A stretch of 9,061 nucleotides of DNA, from NCBI GenBank assembly GCA_964496365.1, contig CAZBZK010000061.1, positions 1-9,061 on the forward strand, written 5' to 3'. Origin of the DNA: AB-629-J13 sp964496365 (GTDB taxonomy: Bacteria > Fidelibacterota > Marinisomatia > Marinisomatales > AB-629-J13). Made by a program: the position numbers and the translations under genes. Shown here in pieces: positions 1 to 8,100 of this stretch. Below the pieces are notes generated by a model, which made no database searches, was not told the origin of the DNA, and worked only from the letters and a program-made list of their open reading frames with translations. Within the stretch, counting starts at the first letter, position 1, and every line of letters begins with the position of its first letter.

Positions 1-1947
1 TCCATCATTGTCTATATCCACTACCGCAGGTGATGACTCGATTTGGTTGAGGGTTTCTATAGGCCAACCGTTCTGATTTAAGGAAACTTCAAATGTAAAA
101 GACACATCATCTGAATAATAAGATAAATTCCCATTTTCCCAAAATTCTCCCGTAATATTAAAATCTATATCAATATTTCCTAACGTTACCTCCATAGGGA
201 TGGAAATGAAAACATCTTGTGCTTCTGTATCGCTGGGAGATATTGAGCCAAAATTTAATGTGGGGTTCTGAATCATAATTTCATCATCACTTGATACCGA
301 AGCAATAACATTGTTTACCTGAATTTCAGGTGAAGAATTTTCTATGGAAATGATATAAATAAATTCTTCCCCAGGGTTAATGACTCCATCTTCATCTGAA
401 TCACCTACGACATCTACAAAAGAAGGCAGAAGAAGCACATTCATATAAGCAAAGGATATGGTTAGTCCTGGATCCGATACATTAAAAATATTTAATCCAC
501 CCGGGGTTCCATTGGTTAAAAAACTGGACGGATTGGTATTGTCATTTATTTCTGTTCTTCCTGAAGATTGATTAAAAGGAGCTAGAGATAAACTTCCATT
601 TTGGGTCAATGTCCCATCTGGTCTGTATAGATAAATTTCATCTGGTGGTCCATCTGCATTTCCATTACCAACGACTGTATTAATGCGATAAACCAGTAAT
701 CCATCATCATTTCCCGGAGTTTGGGATTCGTAAATACCCATTTTTTTTCGATATTCTACCACAAAATATTCTGTACTAGAATTGGGAGAATTAATTCTAT
801 ACGCATTATTTGTTGATGATTGAAGTGGACTCAACTCATAAATACCAGACCCAGAAATGACGGGGAGATCCTCAATCCAATCACCATATTTATACTTCAT
901 AAAAGCACTCATATAGGACGGCGGATCACCCGCTGCATCCATAACGTCCCAACCTCCAACTGATGTAGGTGCTCCATTACTATTATAATGGTATAAATCC
1001 GGTGCTCCGAGAGAGTGAAAAAATTCATGGCAAACTGTTCCAACGGTAAAATATCCACCTTCTTCCATATTAAAATTATAATCCCAAACTTGTTTTCCAT
1101 TAATAAACACATCATAGTAATAAAGACTCCAACGGTGGGGCCATAATAATGTAGCCCAAGCTGTAGGAGAGCCATAAACCAAAAATGTTACATTATCAAC
1201 GTATCCATCATTATTGGAGTCAATGGTTAGAGAAACAGGAACTTCCAAGTCGATAAATTCTATGGCATTTTTTAATAATGTTTGTTCTCTGTATGTTCGC
1301 TGATTATCATTTGAGTACCCATTCGGATTTGTGTTAGCATTATAGGGCATATAGTAACTTCGTGGATGATCATCCTGATAAGACAAATTGGTTGTCATAT
1401 CACACACGGGGAAATGATGTGTATAGACATGAAGCTGATCATAGGATACTTCTTCAAAATAATGAAGCAACGATGGACCGGTTTCATTATTAAATATTTG
1501 ATCATGTTGAATTCGTGGGTCTGAAAATTCAGGTTCATCACTAAATCGGATATATACATTCAAATTGTTAATGGTCCCATGGGTGGGAGCATCCCGCACC
1601 GTATGATTTGAATTTTGTGAAAATCTATCCCTAATTGCTAAATATTTTTCCTTAGAAATAAGTGCCCATGGTTCCAATCCTGCATCAACTGGATCTTCCG
1701 AACCAACTAAAATTGAAGAAGGAATGACTTCATCTCCATGTCTAATTCCGTAATAAAAATATCCATCTTCTTGACTGCGAATTAAGGTGAACCCATTTTT
1801 ATCATGAGCCCAATTAAAAAATTCATCTCCACTTACAAAACAATGAATTTGTTCACCATTAGGTTGAGTAATAACGTGAGTTTTGAAAGAAACGTTATGT
1901 GGAAAAATAAGCGTGAAAAATAGAAAGGCTGAAAAAAGTTTGATCAT
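1..1947 (-). CDS. M6-family secreted metalloprotease (immune inhibitor A-like), C-terminus cut by window edge
   Basis: An extracellular zinc endopeptidase. The reading frame is open from ATG at 1947 to base 1, giving 649 residues with no stop, so the C-terminus is missing. Residues 1-20 are a signal peptide (MIKLFSAFLFFTLIF). Residues 25-110 form a propeptide-like region. The catalytic domain spans about 120-410. Its zinc site is HEFFHSLGAPD, with His307, Glu308, His311 and Asp317 fitting the HEXXHXXGXXD of M6 peptidases. A Met-turn follows at GGWDVMD (Met336). Other family-like stretches are DSNNDGYVDN (243-252), WPHRW (269-273) and GLLVYRIN (416-423). Residues about 508-625 are a beta-sandwich domain containing DEDGVINPGE. 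The last residues visible, SSPAVVDIDNDG, are typical of the start of FG-GAP/VCBS repeats, so beta-propeller repeats and perhaps a T9SS sorting domain are expected to the left. No Shine-Dalgarno precedes the ATG, but the start gives a good signal peptide. The family call is firm; the substrate is unknown. Confidence 0.9.
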   Translation of the reverse strand, partial: MIKLFSAFLFFTLIFPHNVSFKTHVITQPNGEQIHCFVSGDEFFNWAHDKNGFTLIRSQEDGYFYYGIRHGDEVIPSSILVGSEDPVDAGLEPWALISKEKYLAIRDRFSQNSNHTVRDAPTHGTINNLNVYIRFSDEPEFSDPRIQHDQIFNNETGPSLLHYFEEVSYDQLHVYTHHFPVCDMTTNLSYQDDHPRSYYMPYNANTNPNGYSNDNQRTYREQTLLKNAIEFIDLEVPVSLTIDSNNDGYVDNVTFLVYGSPTAWATLLWPHRWSLYYYDVFINGKQVWDYNFNMEEGGYFTVGTVCHEFFHSLGAPDLYHYNSNGAPTSVGGWDVMDAAGDPPSYMSAFMKYKYGDWIEDLPVISGSGIYELSPLQSSTNNAYRINSPNSSTEYFVVEYRKKMGIYESQTPGNDDGLLVYRINTVVGNGNADGPPDEIYLYRPDGTLTQNGSLSLAPFNQSSGRTEINDNTNPSSFLTNGTPGGLNIFNVSDPGLTISFAYMNVLLLPSFVDVVGDSDEDGVINPGEEFIYIISIENSSPEIQVNNVIASVSSDDEIMIQNPTLNFGSISPSDTEAQDVFISIPMEVTLGNIDIDFNITGEFWENGNLSYYSDDVSFTFEVSLNQNGWPIETLNQIESSPAVVDIDNDG

Positions 1948-1958
1948 AATGTTCAGTG

Positions 1959-1964
1959 ATTATA
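1959..1964 (-). promoter_or_regulatory. TATAAT box 11 nt upstream of the M6 protease ATG
   Basis: A perfect TATAAT on the minus strand ends 11 bases before the ATG at 1947. If it is a -10 element, transcription would start about 4-6 bases before the ATG, giving a leaderless or nearly leaderless mRNA. That would fit the lack of a Shine-Dalgarno. No good -35 is visible at 16-18 bases (TTCAAT lies at a 19-base spacing). Chance matches are common in such AT-rich DNA, so this is weak. Confidence 0.25.
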
Positions 1965-2005
1965 GTTCATGTTTAAATTAATTATTGAAAAATTTATTTT
2001 GCGTT

Positions 2006-2034
2006 ATTATAAAGATTAGACCCATGAAATTTAA
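2006..2034 (-). promoter_or_regulatory. Candidate promoter for the M6 protease gene
   Basis: On the minus strand a perfect -10 TATAAT (2006-2011) is separated by 17 bases from a weak -35 TTAAAT (2029-2034; three of six match TTGACA). Predicted transcription start is near 1999, giving a leader of about 50 bases before ATG 1947. It sits just downstream of the hairpin that follows the S8 protease gene, as expected if the M6 gene is a separate transcription unit. The region is AT-rich, so the match could be chance. Confidence 0.35.
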
Positions 2035-2057
2035 TAATATTCATTTTTTAATAAGTA

Positions 2058-2087
2058 GCCCCGGCTTTCAGGGGTGAAAACCGGGGC
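2058..2087 (-). terminator. GC-rich hairpin after the S8 protease gene, probable terminator
   Basis: A 12-base stem with a single C-A mismatch closes a 6-base loop. The outer seven pairs (GCCCCGG / CCGGGGC) are perfect and almost all G-C. It begins 27 bases past the S8 stop codon and stands out in an AT-rich intergenic gap. In the direction of transcription it is followed by TACTTATTAAAAAATG, which has scattered T but no true U-tract. It is therefore not a textbook intrinsic terminator and could instead act as a 3'-end stabiliser or a repeated intergenic element. Confidence 0.5.
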
Positions 2088-2105
2088 GTGGAGGGGAGTA
2101 TGGGG
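2071..2105 (+). other. Four GGGG runs, G-quadruplex-type motif on the template strand
   Basis: The plus strand carries GGGG at 2071-2074, 2083-2086, 2093-2096 and 2102-2105, separated by 8, 6 and 5 bases. This nearly satisfies the usual G-quadruplex rule (loops of 7 or less); only the first loop is over by one. The flanking genes are transcribed from the minus strand, so the G-rich strand is their template and the RNA would be C-rich. Two of the four runs also take part in the hairpin at 2058-2087, one in the outer stem and one in the loop, so the two structures would compete. Confidence 0.45.
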
Positions 2106-2114
2106 TAAATCTTA

Positions 2115-5102
2115 TTATTTAACTATCAGTATCTTTTCTGTATCAGAAAAATACTCCGTTTCAACTGACGCGAAATATACACCTGTTTCTATTACATTGC
2201 CAACTTTTTTATTACCGTGCCAAGAAATTTTATGAACTCCTTTTTCTTTGAATTCATTTACCAAAGAAATGACTTCATTTCCTAAAATATCAAAAACCGT
2301 CAACGACACATGAGTCCCTACGGGTAATTCAAAGGTGAATGTCGTAGATTGATTAAATGGATTAGGGTAAGCCGAAACATTCATGTCTATTTTAGCTAAG
2401 GATGAATAATCAATATCTTTAATTATACTTATTAGGTTTGATTCAATCAAAATATCTTCATTTGATCCAGAATCAAAATACATCTCTCTGTCTTCATCCA
2501 TTATTGTGATTCTCCACCGACCATCATCACCAGATTCTGTTTTTAGGGTGATTGGAAAGTGGGAATTTACTATAGAGATATTTCCGCCCGTTTCACTGGC
2601 TTTTAAGTTTCCTTCGAATCGAACATCGAATACATTTTCACCAGATGGAGGTAACGGAGGAAAAGTCAAACTCAATGAATTTTCTTTGGTAATTCCCTTG
2701 CCTACATATAATGTTTGCCAAGACCCCATACTATTCATAAAATGCAATTTGGTTGCGGTTTTCAATCCAATTAATTCCGGTTTTTCTGCTAATTTTACAT
2801 TTTGGGTATTTAATAAAATTTGCCCATCGTCTTGAGACCTTACCCAATATCCTTGACCGGGAGACAATAAATCAACAGAATAATAACTATTATTAAATCC
2901 ATAGAACGTCCCTGGAATAACAAGATTTTCCGGGTCATAGATAGATTCAACCGAAATATTCGTAGAAATACCAGATATCAAATTCCAATCCTCATTGACA
3001 CTAATAGTGAGATTTTGAATCGGTGTACCAGATACCAATTCACTTCCCATTTCCGCAAACCTTATCCAATACCCACTTCCCGGAGTTAATATTTCTTGGG
3101 AAACATAATTAAAATCAAATCCATATAAAGTTCCAGGAATTGCATCGGGAAATATTGTTAGGTAATATGAATCATTTTCATTGATGGGGAGTCCCACCAA
3201 ATTCCAACCAGTGTTGAAAGATATTGGGATTTCGATTTCACCTCCACCGCCTTCAACATAAATTGTGAAATTTAATTGGGTTGTATATTCCATGTAATCA
3301 TTTGAATTGGATGAAAGTGACAATGTAAAATTCACATCTCCATGTGGAGTTTCAGAAGGAAATTGTATTAAAAACGGATCTTCAATATTAAGGATTGCAT
3401 CTCCGGGCATTACATCTCCAAAGTTTGCATAATTCTGAAATATAAATGCGTTGGCTTCAACGGATAACTCCCCCGTTAATCCAACCGCATTACCCCAAGT
3501 TTCATTATTATATAAAATGGTTCGTAACTCAATAGTTTCACCAGGGTTGATCACATCATCACTCCCATCCAAAACGGTGATGTCCATATCTACAAATTCC
3601 ATCGAGGGGTATAATCCTGCTTCTAGTGCTTTTTCGCAATCTACTCTGCCACTTCCCAACATTCCATTTAAATATCCCTCTGAATTAACATTGTATATTC
3701 CAGGGTCTGCAGAGGCAATGAGCATGGTTTCAACTTGAATATTTGTAATATCCTGATAAAAAATACGCATGAGTCCAGCACAACTCGCCGCTACCGGTGT
3801 TGCCATGGATGTTCCATCCCAATTTGAATAATTGTTTCCAATCACACAACTACGAATATTCTCCCCCGGAGCAATTAAATCTACGGTTTCATGATAAGTA
3901 GCCCAATGGTTCCATACATCTCCGGTCCCTGAGGCAGTTACAGAAATGACATGTTCATAACTTGCAGGATAATGAGGAGCATATTCTTCACCCCATCCAT
4001 CATCCGCTCCATTTCCAGCTGCAGCAAAAATCATAGCATTATAGGTATTATGACACAGGTTTATAACAGATTGCTCATAATTACTAAATCCACCTCCACC
4101 CCAGCTATTATTGATAATTGCGTAGGATCCGGAATAAAAACCTGCTTTGGCGGCATATAATATTCCTGCATATCCATGGGTGATATAGGGATAAGATTGA
4201 GTACCTTCCGACACTTTTACGGACATAATTTTACAGTCAAATGCAGTGGAAGCGATACCCGTTCCATTATGGGTAGATGCAGCAAGCAACCCAGCGACAT
4301 GAGTACCGTGTGCCCAGGTACCATAATTATTGGCACCTTGTCTGGGCTGTGGGTTATTATCCTCCACACCATTCCACCCAGATAAATCCCAGCCGATTAA
4401 ATCATCAATAAATGTGTCAGGATTATTATCCCAATTATCATCGTCTATACCATTCAAGTCACCCGGATCTAAAATCCATTGCCCTCCAGAATACTCAATG
4501 GTATGTCCATCCCCATCAGCATCTTCGTTAAGATTCTGCCATAGATTATTTCTCAAATCTGTATGATCCCAATCCACACCAGTATCAACAGAAGCCAAAA
4601 GAATGTCTTCACCCGATGGAGAATTTCCACTATTTGGCTGCCAATTATCCCATGCAGAATTAGACCCAATCTGTTGTAAAAACCACTGTTGGTTGTACAT
4701 GGGATCATTGGGTGTAAAATAGGGTTTTCTTTTTCGGTGGAATTCCACAGAATGAACTATGGATAAGGATTGAAGTGCTATTTTTAAAGTCTCAATATCA
4801 TCGGCTCGTTTGTCTGAGAACAGAATTCTATAAATTCTATTTAAAAAAATATCACCATCCCGATCAGATTCTTCCGCAAAAGGTATCCATGGTAATATGT
4901 CCAACACATTTTTTTCAGAAAAAAATGCATCCAATTCCTCGTGTCCTGTAATTGGATGCTTATTAAAGCGATTGAGTGTTAGGGGACTCTCATAAGGAAC
5001 GATGCAGAATAATAGAGAATTATCCTCATAATTTTTATGATTTCTATCCGGTCCACTACCAAAGCAAATTGCAGTTAAAAATAATAAAACCCCAATCTTC
5101 AT
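2115..5102 (-). CDS. Secreted S8 (subtilisin-like) serine protease with T9SS sorting domain
   Basis: A secreted 995-residue serine endopeptidase. Residues 1-16 are a signal peptide and about 30-130 a propeptide-like region. The S8 domain spans about 135-495 with all key residues: Asp173 in SVDTGVDWDH, His265 in HGTHVAG, oxyanion Asn364 in AAAGNG and Ser432 in DGTSMATP. Asp and His are 92 residues apart, far more than in subtilisin; the insert (about 190-255) is rich in Asp and Asn (DADGDGH, GIDDDNWDNN) and probably binds calcium. Next come a DGSDDVINPGE beta-sandwich (501-617), a GGGG linker (618-621), two GWN modules (625-766), a PPLPPSG...FDVRFEGN module (781-892) and a YPNPFN sorting domain (908-995). 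The ATG lies 3 bases after the upstream stop and has no Shine-Dalgarno, which suggests translational coupling. The peptidase call is firm; the cleavage target is unknown. Confidence 0.95.
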   Translation of the reverse strand: MKIGVLLFLTAICFGSGPDRNHKNYEDNSLLFCIVPYESPLTLNRFNKHPITGHEELDAFFSEKNVLDILPWIPFAEESDRDGDIFLNRIYRILFSDKRADDIETLKIALQSLSIVHSVEFHRKRKPYFTPNDPMYNQQWFLQQIGSNSAWDNWQPNSGNSPSGEDILLASVDTGVDWDHTDLRNNLWQNLNEDADGDGHTIEYSGGQWILDPGDLNGIDDDNWDNNPDTFIDDLIGWDLSGWNGVEDNNPQPRQGANNYGTWAHGTHVAGLLAASTHNGTGIASTAFDCKIMSVKVSEGTQSYPYITHGYAGILYAAKAGFYSGSYAIINNSWGGGGFSNYEQSVINLCHNTYNAMIFAAAGNGADDGWGEEYAPHYPASYEHVISVTASGTGDVWNHWATYHETVDLIAPGENIRSCVIGNNYSNWDGTSMATPVAASCAGLMRIFYQDITNIQVETMLIASADPGIYNVNSEGYLNGMLGSGRVDCEKALEAGLYPSMEFVDMDITVLDGSDDVINPGETIELRTILYNNETWGNAVGLTGELSVEANAFIFQNYANFGDVMPGDAILNIEDPFLIQFPSETPHGDVNFTLSLSSNSNDYMEYTTQLNFTIYVEGGGGEIEIPISFNTGWNLVGLPINENDSYYLTIFPDAIPGTLYGFDFNYVSQEILTPGSGYWIRFAEMGSELVSGTPIQNLTISVNEDWNLISGISTNISVESIYDPENLVIPGTFYGFNNSYYSVDLLSPGQGYWVRSQDDGQILLNTQNVKLAEKPELIGLKTATKLHFMNSMGSWQTLYVGKGITKENSLSLTFPPLPPSGENVFDVRFEGNLKASETGGNISIVNSHFPITLKTESGDDGRWRITIMDEDREMYFDSGSNEDILIESNLISIIKDIDYSSLAKIDMNVSAYPNPFNQSTTFTFELPVGTHVSLTVFDILGNEVISLVNEFKEKGVHKISWHGNKKVGNVIETGVYFASVETEYFSDTEKILIVK
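2427..2762 (-). other. PPxPP / FDVRFEGN module of the S8 protease
   Basis: Residues 781-892 of the S8 protease match residues 981-1092 of the upstream protein. Both have SxQTLYxG, then a proline-rich turn (FPPLPPSGENVFDVRFEGN here, SLPPTFDGMEFDVRFEGN there), then beta-strand segments leading to the sorting domain. The proline-rich turn followed by an aromatic-Asp-Val/Ala step resembles the core of the four tandem repeats at 6207-7919, so this may be a divergent single copy of that fold. Confidence 0.6.
2805..3230 (-). repeat. Duplicated GWN module in the S8 protease
   Basis: Two tandem copies of about 70 residues (625-693 and 697-766). Copy one runs from TGWNLVGLPI through GTLYGFDFNY to LTPGSGYWIR. 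Copy two runs from EDWNLISGIS through GTFYGFNNSY to LSPGQGYWVR. The same pair, in the same order and the same place relative to the sorting domain, is in the neighbouring 1188-residue protein. It is probably a structural beta-rich spacer between the catalytic part and the export signal; no catalytic motif is visible. Confidence 0.75.
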
Positions 5103-5105
5103 TAA

Positions 5106-8100
5106 TTATTTTAGATACAATAACTTATGAAATAATTTTTTTCCGTTGGATTCAATGGAATAGATATACATTCCCGTTGGGACATGAATTCCCTTTGAAT
5201 CAGTTCCATTCCATTCCATTTGATAAGTTCCCGTGGGTTTTTCTTGGGAAATCAATTCTGTTATCAACTTCCCTGAAATATCAAAAATGTTTAGAGTAAT
5301 GAATGCGTTTTCACGTAACTCAAATGGGATAATCGTTGACCCATTAAATGGGTTTGGATAATTGACACCTAAGGAAAATGATGTAGGTATATCTGAAGAT
5401 TTCATTAACAGAATTTTGGAAGGAGATTCATTCAATGTAATTTCCCCTGAATGAACTAATTCAATCTGTTGTCCATCTATGTCCAAAATCCAACCGTTTA
5501 ATTGGTTTTTATTGGAGATGGTATATTGAACTGATAGAGATCCCTCTGGTTTCACCATTTGAATAGAATTTCCATGTTCTGAATGACGAGAGTTCCCTTC
5601 AAAACGGACGTCGAATTCCATACCATCAAATGTGGGTGGTAAACTGAACTGGAGTTGTTCCGTATCGGAATATGATCCACCAAAATACAGGGTTTGTGAA
5701 CTTCCATTGGGAAGTACAAACTCCAATTTATTCAAAGGAAGGTGAACCGTTTCATTTTTCTTATGGGATACAGTTCTACCGGCATTCAAAGTCAATTCGC
5801 CTTCATAATATGCTCTAATCCAGTAACCATAACCGGGTTCAATTGCATCGGGTCCATAATAACCATTCGGTCCATATCCATAGGTCGTACTTGGTACAAT
5901 AATATCCTCATTGTTAATAATGTCAATGTCTATGGAAGATGAAATTCCCGAAATGATATTCCAATCCGGATTTAAGGAAACGGTAACAGAGTTAACAGGT
6001 GTCCCGGAAATAGTGGTGGTATTTTCCTCTGACATCCGTAGTAGATAACCCACACCTATTTCTAAATTTTGTTCCAAAGAATATCCGTTATTATAGGCAT
6101 AAAGAGTATTGGGTTCACCGTACGGAAATACGGCATCATAAGCGTTATTTTCCACCGACAGTGGAAGTCCAACCATATTCCATCCAGCCATATACGAAAT
6201 TTCCATAGAAGAGGAGTAGGAATGCGTTATGAATACACGGTTATGCATGATAGGAAAACTGTAAGAATCAGTAGAACTCATATTTACAGAGAAAAATAAT
6301 CCACCAAATGCATCTGTCAATGTAAAATTTCCTTCACCTAAAGATTCTGCATTCCAGCTTAAACTAATTTCCTCAGATCCATCACCTGCTTGGAAATCAA
6401 TGGCCCATTCTGAGGATCCATCTTCAGGAGTGGTGGGACGAATATCTGTGTAAAACCTGTCACTGACTATAGGATTAAATAACGCTGCATCCCACGCTGG
6501 AGGTGGTGGAGCAGGAGGAGCATATACATCCATGCCTTCATCATAACCATCGGTTGCATCAGGACTGGTTCCAAACAATAGATCTACAGGAAAATTCACA
6601 TTATCTGTTGCGGATAAAGTTACACCGAAGTCTAAGGAAAACATACTTTGAGTGATGATAACTCGATTAAACATATGGGGAATGACAGCTTGGTTTGTTT
6701 CCCTCATATTCACTGACAATAGAGAACCACCAAAAGCATCAGTCAAAGTAAAATTTCCTTCACCCAATGAATTCGGATCCCAACTAAGAATGAAATCTGT
6801 CGTGCCGTCCAGTCCTTGAAAATCCACAGCCCATTCCGTGGAACCTTGATCAGAAGTGGTGGGTCTGATATCTGTGTAAAAACGATCACTGACTATCTGA
6901 TTAAATAAGGCAGCATCCCAGGCTGGTGGAGGTGGAGCGGGCGGGGCATAAACATCCAACCCATCATCGTAATCATCAGTCGCATTTTGAATGGTTCCGA
7001 TGGATAAAGTAAATGGATCTGATCCCAAATTATCTGTGGCAGAAATGACTGTTAAAAAATCAAAAGAAAAGTAGGAATGAACAATGAGTACCCTACTGAT
7101 ACTTTGGTCAAGTTCCACAGATTCTATTGTTCTCATATCGTAAGAAAACATAACCCCGCCAAAAGCATCGGTTAACATAAAATTACCTTCGCCTAAGGAA
7201 TTTGGATCCCAAGAAAGAGTATTCACAGAATAAGGAGTTTCAACCATTAAATCAATCGCCCATGTGGTTGATCCCTCCATAGAAGTGGTCGGACGGTAAT
7301 CAGCATAAAACCGGTCCATTAATTCCAAATTGTACAAGGCTACGTCCCAAGCGGGAGGCGGAGGTGACGGAGGAGCATATTCATCTAACCCATCATCATA
7401 TCCAATGGTTGCATTCTCACTGGTTCCAATCATCAAACTAAATTGCTCAGGTGACCAACTATTCGTTGCGATTATGGCTGTAGAGAAATCAAGTGTAATA
7501 TAGGAATGCGTAATAACCACTCTGTTATATGAAACAGGAATTGAATAAGAATCTGTTTCTCTCATATTTATACTAAAAGATACACCTCCAAATGGATCGG
7601 ACAAAGTAAAGTTTCCCTCTCCCAGAGTGGATGCATCCCAATTTAAAATATACTCTTCAGATCCTTGATCAGCCTGAAAATCTATTGCCCATTCGGTCAT
7701 ACCGGATTCCGGTGTTGTAGGACGAAAATCTGCAAAAAACCGGTCGTTTACTTCCATATTGAACAACGCTGCATCCCAAGCAGGTGGTGGTGGAGGCGGA
7801 GGTGCAAATTCATCTAATCCATCATCATAACCCACAGTTGCTTCAGGGCTGGTCCCAAATGTTAATTCAAAGGGTAGAGAGCTAAGGTCGTCTGTTGCTG
7901 TAATAGTCGTAGAAAAATCTATTTGATATTCTGGACCTCCACCTTCACCAACGTCAAAAAACTCCAATATCCCAGCAACAGCATCCTCTAACGAGCTTTC
8001 ACCTCCTAAGCCTGTTATTTCAAATGACGTTCCAATGGTTTTATAGGATCCATTATCTTGAGCAATACCACAATGGTACCCAATCCCATCATTACTAAAC

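Noticed and set aside
909..1175. 88-codon minus-strand ORF inside the M6 gene
   Set aside because: It is in a different frame from the M6 reading frame, which is continuous there and contains the zinc-binding motif and Met-turn.
5063..5102. Lipoprotein signal (TAIC) at the S8 N-terminus
   Set aside because: The residue before Cys13 is Ile rather than Gly, Ala or Ser, so it does not fit a lipobox; an ordinary signal peptide is more likely.
5203..5221. Short ATTCC tandem repeat
   Set aside because: It lies within codons for the MEWNG motif of the sorting domain and is only three units long.
7785..7803. G-rich GGTGG/GGAGG runs on the plus strand as a quadruplex
   Set aside because: They are the complement of proline codons in the repeat units; only two-base G runs are present, so the coding explanation is enough.
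6207..7919. CRISPR-like or mobile-element repeat array
   Set aside because: The periodic repeats are 426-429 bases, in frame and conserved at the protein level, so they are coding domain repeats.
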